Origin: Mycogone perniciosa
Lineage: Eukaryota > Ascomycota > Sordariomycetes > Hypocreales > Hypocreaceae
Assembly (NCBI GenBank): GCA_025331125.1
Contig: JAOALB010000051.1
Location: 124,001 to 188,000 of the forward strand
Direction of reading: 5' to 3'
Length of the DNA stretch: 64,000 nucleotides
Shown: piece after piece, positions 44,440 to 54,766 of the stretch
Numbering within the stretch: position 1 is the stretch's first letter
How the letters are laid out: every line of letters starts with the position of its first letter
Translations under genes and position numbers: made by a program
Notes under the pieces: model-generated
The model's database searches: none
Seen by the model: the letters and a program-made list of their open reading frames with translations, nothing else
Told to the model about the DNA's origin: nothing

Positions 44440-44781
44440 TCACGCCTCTTCAATGACTGATTCCCCAGACGAACAGTCACCACTTGTCCACTCCCACTTC
44501 TCATGCAATCGAAGGCGGCCGTCGACTAGCCTTTCAGGGGTGGAGTAACAGCGGCCCGTCATGAGCTCTCCATTGCGGTTTACGTGCTGGTATCGCATAT
44601 CGAGACTATCATCCGGTTGGACCACTGCAATGAGGGATCCCTTGACGATGGAGCCTCCAGTGTATTCTGCCCAGACAATTGTGCCTTCTTGGTGGTAGTG
44701 GAAGCGCGTTTCGTCGCCGACTTCGCCGTTAGTCGTGTTGGAAACCGAGCGAAAGGTCCTGCCATCGTAGAGACCCCCCAT
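44440..44781 (-). CDS. small bacterial-type protein (family often labelled 'N-acetylglutamate synthase')
   Basis: A single exon of 113 residues from the ATG at 44781. The frame is open up to an ATG at 44862, which would add 27 residues. The sequence contains FRSVSNTTNGEVGDETRFHY, HQEGTIVWAEYTGGSIVKG and DMRYQHVNRNGELMTGRC, and ends EKWEWTSGDCSSGESVIEE. This matches a compact beta-rich family of about 110 residues, common in Bacillus and other bacteria. There it is labelled N-acetylglutamate synthase without real evidence: it has no GNAT acetyltransferase features. The start at 44781 matches family N-termini. There is no intron. Its bacterial look and accessory setting suggest horizontal transfer; this needs a tree. 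Function unknown. Confidence 0.75.
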   Translation of the reverse strand: MGGLYDGRTFRSVSNTTNGEVGDETRFHYHQEGTIVWAEYTGGSIVKGSLIAVVQPDDSLDMRYQHVNRNGELMTGRCYSTPERLVDGRLRLHEKWEWTSGDCSSGESVIEEA

Positions 44782-45239
44782 AGTCGTGTATGTTGTATGC
44801 CCGTTACGCGTTGAGTTTGGAATAGTATTCAGTCTTCCTTGCAAGACTGTTTGGTGGATCATGCACCGGGGAAGGTTTGTTAATGTGAACTATTGTACAG
44901 AGTAGCTTTATCGATACTAGTAGTATTTAATAAGTGCTGCCAAGAATTCATGTGCAACATCATCTTTGTGCTCGTATTTCGTGAACCGCGTTAGCCATGG
45001 CACTCTCCACATTTTACTTCTCAGCTTCCAACTCGACAGATCCTTAAAAGCAGATCAACCGGTGCTCACGGCGTTTCTGGGCCAGCAAATTGACTGGAAC
45101 AGCAGCTCGAAATCCCTTGCCAGCTGAGGCCCAGTTACGAAGTAATAGGTATGTTGGACTGACGACCAACATGATGCAGGTTTATGCGAATCCATTGCAG
45201 TGTTGCAAGCCGAAATGAATGGCGACAGGATCCAGGGCT
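44782..45239. other. intergenic
   Basis: Nothing convincing is seen, except that the left edge of the ABC transporter relic may extend into the last 100 nt. Confidence 0.4.
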
Positions 45240-46740
45240 CCAATACCAAGTTTGGTCCGTTGGATATAATTATATCTAATGAGAATACAGGTTCAGCCAT
45301 GACATCTCCCTCGTGGATAGGCAGCTGCCGACTACTTTATCGGTGCTCTGCACCCGTAGCTCAAGTCGCATACTTTCCCACCTTGGCACAGCTGACTTGG
45401 TACCCAGAAACCTTCAAGATGTTGATGCAATTGCTGGTAATAATGGGGGTTCAAAAATGGCTCGCGGTCTCGTTGCCTATAAGCATCATCACTGGTTACT
45501 TCGTGCAGATGATATATCTTCGGACCTCACGTCAGTTTCGAGTTCTTGAACTCGAATCTCAATCGGTGGTTTACTTATGGTTCCTTGAAACTGTCGAAGG
45601 CGTTGTGACGATCCGCGCGTTTGGGTGGACTTCCGCCGCCGAGAGGAAGAGCCTGGGAATCTCGACGACTCGCTTCGGCCATATTATTCACTCAGGTGCC
45701 TCCAGTGATGGCTTAATCTGGCTCTCAACTTGATTGTTAGTGGAATTGCGATTGGTCTCATTGCCATTGCTGTTAGGTGGAGAGGAACGACCACTGGTGG
45801 TGGCATGGGCGCAGCATTGAACCCGATTCTGGTTGCCAATACGACCTTGGTTCGATTGGTCGAATCTTAGGCATCTCTTGAAGTATCGCTTGAAGCCATT
45901 ACACGACTTGGAAACGTGGAGCTGCATACGCCTCAGGAAGACCAAGCTTGACACCACGCTGCACCCGATGCTTCGTGGCCGACTCAAGGCGAAGTTCAGA
46001 TAATAAAGTTGGATGCAAAGCACGACGGGGGACGAAAAATATTGCTGCACAATGTGAATATTGACATCCATGCTGGTCAGAAAGTTGTTATTTGTGGCAG
46101 GACTGAGAGCGGGAAAAGCACAGTCATCCTGGCTTTCGTACGCCTCGCTGAAAGCACTGGTTCCATTGTTGTAGATGGACACGACTTACTTTATACGCCT
46201 CGCTCTATCGTTCGTCAAAAGTATTTTATCGCCATCACGCAGGCTCCGTTCTTGATACCGCATGAGACCTTCCACTTTAACTTAGACCCTTCTTCTGTCT
46301 GCGCTCGTGAAGGTCGGGGTTTGGGATCTACTTTGCGTCACGTCTGATAGTGTGTCAACAATCCCACTAGATTGTGAGTTTTTGTCGTTGTCAACATTAT
46401 CCATGGGGTAACTGCAGCTCATGGCTATGGCGCGCGCGATTGTTCAAAAACATGTTTTGTCTGCGTCCGCCGAAGTCTCTGGTCACCACTCCAAGTTTAT
46501 TCGTCTTCTGGACGAAGCAACTTTGCCACCTGACTCAGCCACCAAATCCGTTATCTAGGATGTGGTGGAAAGCGAGTTCGTTCAGTCTGGACACGCCGTG
46601 ATCTTCGTTGCTCATCGTTTGAGTGCCATAGCTGGGAGAATGAGGCCTAGTAAGGACTTTTTAGTCTGACCGAAGGACGGCAAAGTAATGAGGGTTGGCA
46701 GCTACGAAGAAATTATCCAATTTGAAGAGAGTAGCTGACG
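45240..46740 (+). pseudogene. decayed ABCC (MRP-type) transporter, C-terminal half
   Basis: Recognisable pieces occur in order but in changing frames. TMD2 remnants include RFSHDISLVDRQLP (about 45294), IYLRTSRQFRVLELES and FLETVEGVVTIRAFGW (45500-45630). NBD2 shows Walker A as GRTESGKST (about 46106; consensus GRTGSGKS), a signature region LSMG*LQLMAMARA, and a Walker B-like LLDEAT. The D/H-loop region VAHRLSAI lies near 46610. A frameshift lies near 45700. In-frame stops lie at 45868-45870, 45949-45951, 46409-46411 and 46556-46558. The first half of a normal transporter is missing. At least three stops are explained by single C-to-T or G-to-A changes from Trp or Gln codons, suggestive of RIP. 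It is not functional as it stands. Confidence 0.85.
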
Positions 46741-49534
46741 CTCGATTGGCTGTGCCGTCAAAGTCAACGTACCAAATTGAACCACATTGCTCTACCTCTT
46801 GAGAATCAACAGGACTTTATGGGATCACGAGAACCTGAATACAAATTTCGAAGACGTAAAAAGCACTCATTCGTTCTTGTATGTAATAGTGACTGTGTGG
46901 CGATAGATAGTAGATACACGTCTCCAACGCGGAGACCATAGGCGACTCCCTACTATTGGAGGACAACAAGAATTTGCCAGGTTAACAATATATTATCTAC
47001 TCCGTATACCCCACAAGGATTAAGAAGAGGGAATGAATCCTACACTTAATGGGCACTTCTCCGTCTTAGTAAGAATATAGTTGAGCCTTCGGTAATTCGG
47101 GTATTGTACCCGCACAATCGTTGTCTGCCGGTTGAGTACTCCGTATAACCTGAACGAAAGCCGGATCCCTGTTCTCATCCGCATCAACAAATAGCTTTCA
47201 TTATGACTCGGAATGTTTTATGTTCCCGTTTCCCGGTACACTAAGTCTATGTTCTTCCCAGTTCACTTCTCACAGACTTCAATATACTATACCTATAATA
47301 GTACAAACTCCGACCCCTCTTCGTTGTGGCGTCTTTTTTTACCCTATCATTTAAATTCTTTGTTCTAAAAAGCCCGTCATATCCCACGTAGGTATTATTC
47401 AGAGACCTTGATGGAATGGAACTTTACGAGTAGGAAGCAGTTTATGGATACGATACATATTGGAGGGGCGGCAAAATCGACCTACAGTCGGGAGAAGAAA
47501 GTTTCGGTAACTTTTGTACGAGTAAGGCAACTCTATAACATTTACGGAAACTTTTTGCGTGGCACTGTACTCATAAGTCTCCATATTGCCGCGGTCTTGT
47601 CTTAGACTACTACTCGGTATACTCCGTAAGGCGTGCCTTTCGCATCTCTACTAATCTCGACGCGTACAAGATAGAATTGCTTGCAACTTGATTCGCCAAA
47701 TTTACTTACTCCATGTACTCGACAAGGACTTGCTGCTCACAGGAGGATTATGCAAATCTCATGTTGATTGGGTTATTATAGTAGTACTCCACTTCGTACT
47801 CCATACCCGAACTCTCACTAAGTCGGCCCGGTGAACACTAGATTGCTCGGGCCGGCTGAATCGGTATTAGTGGCCATCTCGTTGGTCCTCTCGGAGTCTA
47901 CTTTTTGTGAGCCTGACGCAGGCGCAGCGGCATTTTGAAGGGAACGAAGGGTTTTTGACAAGGGTGTATTCGTGACTCTAGCTTGACGGTCTGTACTTAT
48001 ATACTCCGTATGCATCTATTGGTAGGGCCTTGATGGTCTCGTCTCGTATCATCATGTCCTTATGACCTGAGAACATCCGGTCATAGCGCTTGTCGGGATG
48101 CTTATCAAGCCGCTTATCAAGAGACAAGACTGCTATTTACCATTCATCTGCTAAGTCCAACATCTTTTTGCTCCGAGTTGCGATGTTAACGCCACATCGT
48201 CCCTATCACCATATACCTAATACGAAGTACTCTGTACGAGTGTGTTTTAGATAGCTGACTTAGACTAGCTAGGATCAAGGATCGAAACCCCATAGAAGTT
48301 CATTTCAAACCTTTTGGAATAGTAATATTGCTTCTACTACTACTGCGAAGTACATGGTGGTGGTATGGTGGACAAATCCTGAGCAGTTTCATGGTATTAA
48401 ATCTAGACTCCTTGAATCCATCCTTATGAGGGACTGCTGTCTCAACCTCCCTTTCTTGTTTATATATGCCATAGACAGCAATCCACCTACGGGGCCAGGT
48501 ACTGAACGGTGGCCTGGCCTGGCCTGAGCGCCTTTGTACCTCAGCGTAATGTTCGTAACAGATCTTGCTGAGTGCACTGGACATTTGACAACTGTATACT
48601 AGATCGGGAGCCTGTGCGAGCCTTACGACACCATTACCCCGGACCTCGTATGAGTTTATTCAAAGGTATTCCGTAGTTCTCCGTAGTTCTCCGTAGTTCT
48701 GGTCCGCGGCCCCGATATTCATCGCCTCATCAAAGCCCCTACCAAATCGATCAAAGCAGAAAAGGTACTAAGGCAGGTCTAGTGTTTTGGCATTATAGGC
48801 TAATATAGTGCCAAGGTACCGCGAAACCCCTTTAGGACTAGCTAGAATGTCATTATACTATAATAAATATCTGATTAACTGGTCTGTAAAAAAGCCCGAC
48901 TGCGGAGCATATTTCCCACGAATAATACTTTAAGGGTTTAATCATGTTAATATTAACCTGGCATAGAGATAAAAGCTAATAATGATATAACAGATTTGAT
49001 TAGTATAAGCATGAAGCGATTTTTTTTGGATTTCTTTTAAGCTTAATATGTGGCAGTGTTTAGGTATATCCTTTTTATAGTCCTGATTTTTTTCTTTTTG
49101 GCAGAGCAGTTGCCTAGGTATTAGTCTAAATTGGGGAAAAAGAGAAAAAAAGCAAAAGAGAAAAAAAAAGAGGGGGGGAATATGTTGAAAGAAATACTTT
49201 GAAAAATACTAAAACATTCGATTTTTGCAAATAATTTACAGATAATCCTTGATTTCTTTGATTTGTAGGGAGCGTTGCGCCTAATGCCGTGAGATGGATC
49301 CAACTCCTCCACCCAGTGGGTGCGCGCCGGGAGAGATGTCGGCCTATGTAGGGGGGTTCGGACCCGATGGTGGTTCCGTCTCACTCATGGTAGTACGACA
49401 TATTACTCACTTACGAATAATAGCAGAAATTCATTTGTGGATCCCTATATAATGGCCGTCGTTGGCCTCTTCTTGTCGTCTGGCAATGTCTCACATCAGT
49501 CTTTGATCACGCATACGAAGTACTCGTATATGCC
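46741..49534. other. gene-poor region, 2.8 kb, partly AT-rich
   Basis: No gene is recognised. It has several TACTCCGTA elements (46998-47006, 47137-47145, 48002-48010), a 10 bp tandem repeat at 48671-48700, and an AT-rich, homopolymer-rich block at about 48780-49260. That block looks like degraded repeat DNA, but no transposon protein is detectable. Confidence 0.5.
48671..48700. repeat. 10 bp tandem repeat, three copies
   Basis: CCGTAGTTCT occurs three times head to tail. The unit resembles half of the dispersed CTCCGTA element. Confidence 0.9.
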
Positions 49535-51193
49535 ATGATGTTTGTTCCAAGTCTTCTTGCGTCCGCTATCCTATTATCCACAGCGAGGGCTGTCCCAGAC
49601 ACTGTTGACCTCCAATACACAAAATATCAAGGCCAATCGCTTCCAAACGGAGTCAGTCAATGGCTGGGCGTTCGATACGCAGCTCCGCCACTGGGCAATC
49701 TGAGGTTTATGCCTCCGCAGGATCCCCCTCACACCACAGACGTACAGCGAGCGGACAAGGTAATACGTGGCCCCAAGATTCTTGCTATTGCATTATTCCA
49801 GCTGACACTCTACCAGCATGGAAAGTACTGTCTAGGAACGGGTAATTCTCCAACCGAAACTAAGACGTCTGAGGATTGTCTGTTCCTGGACATCCAGGCT
49901 CCGACTAATGCCACTTCAAGCTCCAAGTTGCCAGTATTCTTCTACATCCAGGGTGGTGGATTCAACATCAACTCGAACCCGAATACCAATGCGTCTGGAC
50001 TGATCGTGAACAGCAAGTACAGCATCGTTGTTGTCAGTCTGAACTACCGTGTAGGGCCCTATGGCTTCCTGAGCGATGGCGACAAAATAGTCACCAATAA
50101 CGGCCTCCGCGACCAGCGAAAAGCCTTGGAGTGGGTGCAGAAATATATTAGCAAATTTGGCGGCGACCCGAACCACGTCGTTATCGGCGGAAGCAGTGCA
50201 GGCGGAGCAAGCGTCACCTTTCACCTCACAGCCAACAACGGCACCAATCTCAACCTCTTCCATGGCGCCATTGCTCAGTCTCCATCTTTTGCTTCAACCT
50301 TCACAGTCGAGGAAACGCAGTACCAGTATCGACAATTTGCTACTCGAGTGGGCTGTGTTGGAAAGGATAATCTCGCATGTATGCGCAAGAAGACTGCCAA
50401 GGAACTCCAGGAGAAGAACTTCAATATTCCTCTCCCAGGCGGTGCCAAGGCCCCCAACTACATGTGGCTTCCGGTCATTGACAACGAATACGTTCCGGAC
50501 TACACATACAGGCTGTTCCAGGAGGGAAAGTTTATCAAGGTACCGGTGATTTACGGAGATGACACCAATGGCGGAACCAAATTTGCACCCAAGAGCACTG
50601 CGACCCTTGCTGAGAGCAACGGGTATATTCTAGACCAATACCCGAGTCTCACACTTGAGATGCTCGGCGAACTCAACGATTTGTATCCGAACCCCAACAC
50701 CACCTGCCCTGGTGTTGGCTGCTACTGGAGACACGCAAGCAATGTGTACCAGGAGACTCGTTTCATGTGCCCGGGACTTTATGTCAGCTCTGCCGTGACC
50801 AAGGCCGGCAAAGACGCATGGGCATACATGTGGAATGTTGAGGATCCTGCCCAGGTTGCCTCAGGACTTGGTGTCCCGCACACCGTCGAGTTGGCCGCCT
50901 TATGGGGTGCGGACTATTTCCCAGATGCGCCAGAGAGCTACAAGCCTGGAGGAATCAATAAGAGTGCTTCTCCCGCGATTCAGCACTACTGGCTCAATTT
51001 CATCAGATATCTCAATCCCAATGGCCAGAAATGCACCTCAGCCAAATATCCTAAGTGGGACAAGTGGGCAGACAAGTCCGCAGCTCGCCTGACATTCCAG
51101 ACCAAAGGAACGGCGGACATGGTGCCGGTTGACAGTGCCTTGAAGTCGAGATGCGATTTTTGGTACAAGAATGCCATCGATCTGACGCTGTAA
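49535..51193 (+). CDS. secreted type B carboxylesterase (alpha/beta hydrolase)
   Basis: Two exons, 49535-49759 and 49817-51193, giving 533 residues. The 57 nt intron (GTAATA/CAG) has no stop and keeps the frame, but removing it restores the family sequence ADKHGKYCLGTG. There is a signal peptide of about 19 residues. The oxyanion loop is YIQGGGF (GGG at 121-123). The nucleophile elbow is GGSSAGG with S202, and the catalytic His is in GVPHTVE (H430). At the acid position, relatives usually read DDTNEG; here it is DDTNGG, so residue 327 is Gly and not Glu. That may impair catalysis or a nearby Asp may substitute. It lies upstream of an aldehyde dehydrogenase and the RiPP-like locus. Role and substrate unknown. 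Confidence 0.9.
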   Translation: MMFVPSLLASAILLSTARAVPDTVDLQYTKYQGQSLPNGVSQWLGVRYAAPPLGNLRFMPPQDPPHTTDVQRADKVIRGPKILAIALFQLTLYQHGKYCLGTGNSPTETKTSEDCLFLDIQAPTNATSSSKLPVFFYIQGGGFNINSNPNTNASGLIVNSKYSIVVVSLNYRVGPYGFLSDGDKIVTNNGLRDQRKALEWVQKYISKFGGDPNHVVIGGSSAGGASVTFHLTANNGTNLNLFHGAIAQSPSFASTFTVEETQYQYRQFATRVGCVGKDNLACMRKKTAKELQEKNFNIPLPGGAKAPNYMWLPVIDNEYVPDYTYRLFQEGKFIKVPVIYGDDTNGGTKFAPKSTATLAESNGYILDQYPSLTLEMLGELNDLYPNPNTTCPGVGCYWRHASNVYQETRFMCPGLYVSSAVTKAGKDAWAYMWNVEDPAQVASGLGVPHTVELAALWGADYFPDAPESYKPGGINKSASPAIQHYWLNFIRYLNPNGQKCTSAKYPKWDKWADKSAARLTFQTKGTADMVPVDSALKSRCDFWYKNAIDLTL

Positions 51194-51856
51194 TAGCGAT
51201 ATTTTCTGAAATTGTATTTTATTCTTCTCATTGCATAGTCGACTAGGTAGCATGGGATTGTGGAGGCATACGTATCTATGCGCACATAATATGATGTAAG
51301 CCGAAACTTTTGAACCAAATCAGACATATTGAATTCTGCATACTCCGTACCTCCCCACCCTTTCAAGGGATGCGTAATACCCCTTCATTCCTGTGTGTGG
51401 AGGGGCTGTGAATCATCGGACCCAAAGGGTGTGAGACCGAATTGACCCCCTGGGGCCTCCCTGTTGAGACGAGGCCGCCCTGATCTCTTCCACTACTCCG
51501 TACGGGTATCGCCTAAAATAGCCAAAGATCAATATAGAGGCCGAGCTTGTTTATCATCTCACAGGGCGACCTCGTCCATTGAGTTCTTGCAATATCCACA
51601 AACAAATTTAGTAGCAATATTGATGCTATAATAATTGGGGATAACTTCGTGGTTTCCGTTGCTAAGGAGCATAGCATAGAACCAGAGAACTTCACGTGAT
51701 GGAAGCGTATCATCGGTTCTCCCCGCGTGATGCGGGCACCTTGAATCCTCCTTGAATTCTGCCCTGCTTAAATCCTTGTCACAGACAACCTTCTTACTTG
51801 CACACGACATTGAGTGGAGATCACATATTCCTACATTATCAATCTCCAGCTTCAAT
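51194..51856. other. intergenic
   Basis: No gene is seen. TACTCCGTAC elements lie at 51341-51350 and about 51494-51502. Confidence 0.5.
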
Positions 51857-53559
51857 ATGAAGAAGCCTTATTTATTATGGGCTGGAGGCAAGGAGGTGCC
51901 TGGAAACGGTGAACTGTATGTTGCGCCCTCGATGATTGCTCAATCTAAGGTATCTACCCTTGATTATCACGACTAACAACTATAATCCAGTATTGCCATC
52001 GAAAATCCCGCCACTGCAACTTCATTTGCAGAGTAAGTATTTAGATGCGATTCTAGTAACGAGCTCCCTGCGACTTCTTTGAATCCGTCTCATCATTCAT
52101 TTATTGTAGATGCCATTCTGCCTCCGCTGAGGATGTCGAGTCTATCATTCAAATTGCGCACAAGGCATTCAAGTCTGGAGTTTGGTCAAAAGCGCCTCGC
52201 CACACTCGCGCAGATGTCTTGGACAGGGCAGCTGACCTTATCACAACGAACCTCCCGGCCCTCATTCCCCTCGAGGTCGAGCAGACAGGCCGAGTGATTC
52301 GTGAAATGGAGGCTCAGGTACCCTTTCTCATTCGCTGGTTCCGGTATTACGCTGCTGTTCTCCGGACTGAGGAACGGCCTGTTCTGCCCACAACCGGGAA
52401 GCTGCACAACTGGTTGGATCGGGTACCTCTTGGTGTTGTCGTCCAGATTACGCCGTTCAATCATCCCCTTCTCATCGCTGTCAAGAAGCTTGCCCCAGCA
52501 CTGGCGGCGGGGAACAGTGTGGTGCTGAAGCCGAGCGAATTGACGCCTCTCACAAGCCTTCTCCTGGGTCCTATCTTCAAGCAGGCTGGGCTACCTGATG
52601 GAGTGTTCAATGTCCTGCCTGGACTAGGAGCCACGACGGGACAGGCTCTTGTCAGTCATCCTCTTGTACGAAAAGTGGATGTCACGGGAGGCACAGCTGC
52701 TGGAAGGGCCATCGGCTCTATCGTTGGCACAAATTTGGCTCGTTACACAGCTGAACTTGGTGGCAAAGCTCCATTGATTATCTTCGAAAAGGCCAACCTT
52801 GATCTTGCAGTCAACGGCATTGCCTTTGGATCTTTTATCGCAAGTGGCCAGACATGTGTGGCTGCCACTCGGATCATTGTTCATAACAGTGTCATGTTGG
52901 AGGTTGAAGAGAAGCTTATGCGCAAGACTGAGTCCATCACTCGACGCATGGGCTCGCCTACTAACCCAAAGTCATCTATGGGGCCTCTCATCGCATCTCG
53001 ACAACTTACAAATGTTGAAGGGCTCGTGAATGATGCCATTACGGAAGGTGGCGCCAGAGTGGTATGTGGAGGTCAAAGGATGACGGGCGAGTCTGAATTG
53101 GATGGCACACAGTTTTCCCAAGGCTACTTTTTCCCGCCTACAATACTGGCGTCGAGTCTCAAATGTGATATCACGACAACGAAGATTTGGAGCGAAGAGG
53201 CGTTTGGGCCTGTTATTGTGCTGGCTGGCTTTGACACCGAACAGGAGGCCCTTGACTTGGCCAACGACAGTGAATTTGGCCTAGGCGCAGCACTTTGGAC
53301 GAGTGACTTGAGTCAAGCTTTCAGGGTCTCTGAGCAAATCGATTCTGGTATTGTTTGGGTAAATACACATCATCGAAACGACCCAAGCAGTCCATGGGGC
53401 GGCGCATCAAACGCGAGTGGTGTTGGTAGTGAGAATGGCTTGGAGGCCTATCACGCATACACGACGACGAAGAGCATAATTATTAGTTATGCGTCGAACG
53501 AGGAAGCTGTCGGAGATGACTGGTTTAGGGAGGATGGCCTTCAAGTACGCTATGGTTAA
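51857..53559 (+). CDS. NAD(P)-dependent aldehyde dehydrogenase
   Basis: Three exons: 51857-51915, 51991-52032 and 52110-53559, giving 516 residues. The introns are 75 and 77 nt (GTATGT/CAG, GTAAGT/TAG; both phase 2), and exon 2 is only 42 nt. Joining them gives a normal ALDH N-terminus, NGELIAIENPAT. Family motifs are present: QITPFNHPLLIA, the oxyanion/cofactor loop VTGGTAAGR, catalytic Glu in ELGGKAP and catalytic Cys in GQTCVAATR, then EEAFGPVI and the terminal PWGGASNASGVG. The usual FTGS is VTGG here. The enzyme would oxidise an aldehyde to an acid. It lies immediately upstream of, and converges with, the RiPP-like precursor gene, so a tailoring role is possible but unproven. The first residues show no organelle signal. 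Confidence 0.93.
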
Positions 53560-53790
53560 GGCCCTGACTGGGAGGAATTAAAAGCTGAGCCCATGCTACC
53601 TGGAGCATATCCTTTTCGGATAATCATTTACATAAAAATGACTTGGATAATCCTGAACACTATACATGAATCGGAGAAGCTAATCAAACTAGTTTACGTG
53701 GAAATAATTGTGTCCTGGGCTAAGATTCCAAGGATTTTTCATGATGGATGCCATGGTCGCTCAGCCGCAAGCAAACCTCACTTAAATGTA

Positions 53791-53817
53791 CATCGGGAGG
53801 CAAAATCCATCTGTGCC
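53791..53817 (-). repeat. decayed fourth peptide repeat beyond the precursor stop
   Basis: This segment is exactly one 42 nt period after repeat 3 and keeps the alignment, including the flanking RA-T residues and Asp and Leu-Pro. The Ser-Tyr core is replaced by Phe-Cys. The preceding Lys codon position is now TAG (53832-53830), which ends the precursor. Confidence 0.75.
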
Positions 53818-53829
53818 CGTCTTCGCCCT

Positions 53830-54082
53830 CTACTGCGGAAGATAGGACTCATCTGCGCTGGTGTCGGCCCGCTTCTGAGGAAGATAGGATTCGTCGGCAC
53901 TCGCATCTGCCCTCTTTTGTGGGAGGTACGATTCATCGGCGCTGTTCTCGGCTATGAAGTATTAGTATGGAAATGAACTCAATTTCTATCAGTGTTTTTG
54001 ATCTACCTCGGGGCAGTGCTGGAGCTGTGGGCAGCGATGCAACGCATGCCGTCAGGGCGGCGAGGATGATGGCGACCTTCAT
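53830..54082 (-). CDS. Kex2-processed repeat peptide precursor, probable dikaritin-type RiPP
   Basis: Two exons on the minus strand, 54082-54007 and 53951-53830, giving 65 residues. The 55 nt intron has GTAGAT/TAG borders, a CTAAT branch-like site and phase 1. A signal peptide spans about residues 1-16 (MKVAIILAALTACVAS), with a short Pro-rich leader after it. Then come three copies of SADESYLPQ with a 42 nt period, separated by the dibasic Kex2 sites KR. The third copy ends at the stop. Each released peptide would be about 12 residues, ADxSADESYLPQ, with one Tyr available for side-chain cyclisation. This is the architecture of ustiloxin/asperipin/phomopsin-class precursors, and a UstYa-family gene is divergent 0.7 kb away. 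The core sequence is not one I know. It is not the Cys/Trp-rich alpha-pheromone type. No product structure can be inferred. Confidence 0.85.
53833..53943 (-). repeat. three 42 nt repeats encoding SADESYLPQ plus Lys-Arg spacers
   Basis: Copies lie at 53943-53917, 53901-53875 and 53859-53833 (minus strand). The nine-residue unit is identical in all three, while 5-7 of its codons differ pairwise at synonymous positions. Confidence 0.95.
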
Positions 54083-54766
54083 TGCGCGACGAGTATTAAA
54101 GTCTGGTTTCTCGACAAATATGCCAACTACTGGATACAAGACACATAGGCAGGGAAAGTAGACATTCATATACTTCAAGTAACTCTCGCACCGCATGCGC
54201 TGGGCGTTAAATATCCTATTGATTGTAGATTTTGATCGGTTGGCGACGGAGAAGTATATCGACTAGCGTTCACTTGGCTGCAGGAACTTTTGTACAAGGA
54301 GACCATACTTTTTAGCCGATAAGCAATTGGTGGGTTGCACGGAAGAAGATTTGGTAGGTTAGGTGTGCTCAGCTATCAGACGATGCCAAGAACTGAAGGC
54401 ATACAATGTCTTGTCTGTATATTAAATGCATGGCCTTCTCCGCATGAATTGCTCTCAGCCGCTCGGGCGTCTGTATTCCCGAACCCAAGGCGACATGCAT
54501 ACGTGATACACGAGGAAAGAAATCACCTTCCAGGTAGAGACTTGAGGGCTGTCAGCTCTTTACGGATACCCCATCATCGAGTTTGCTCTTTTGTCAATGA
54601 GACAGGGGAGTGTGTGGTGGGGTGAATTCTTGATTCCGACTTGCCTCTTGATACCATTTCAAGGTTGATTTTACCCAAGTATCGTAGTGGTAGTCATATT
54701 TCTGGCAAATTCTCTGCTCTTGTGGTAGCTGTTGCTGTCCTCTGCCCATTTACACCCCTTGAGAAG
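54083..54766. promoter_or_regulatory. shared divergent promoter of precursor and UstYa genes
   Basis: A 684 nt stretch separates the divergent precursor (minus) and ustYa-like (plus) starts. No gene is seen in it. Head-to-head arrangement suggests co-regulation; no specific operator could be identified by eye. Confidence 0.5.

Noticed and set aside
49760..49816. Counting 49760-49816 as esterase coding sequence
   Set aside because: It has intron borders and a CTGAC branch site. The spliced product matches the family, although the intron is in frame and stop-free.
53593..53976. 127-codon plus-strand ORF covering the peptide repeats
   Set aside because: It is the antisense of the precursor. 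The minus-strand frame shows synonymous-only divergence between repeats, so it is the coding one.
53830..54082. Alpha-factor-like mating pheromone precursor
   Set aside because: Repeat and KR layout fit, but Pezizomycotina alpha pheromones contain the W-C...G-Q...C type core. SADESYLPQ has no Cys or Trp, and a UstYa gene is adjacent.
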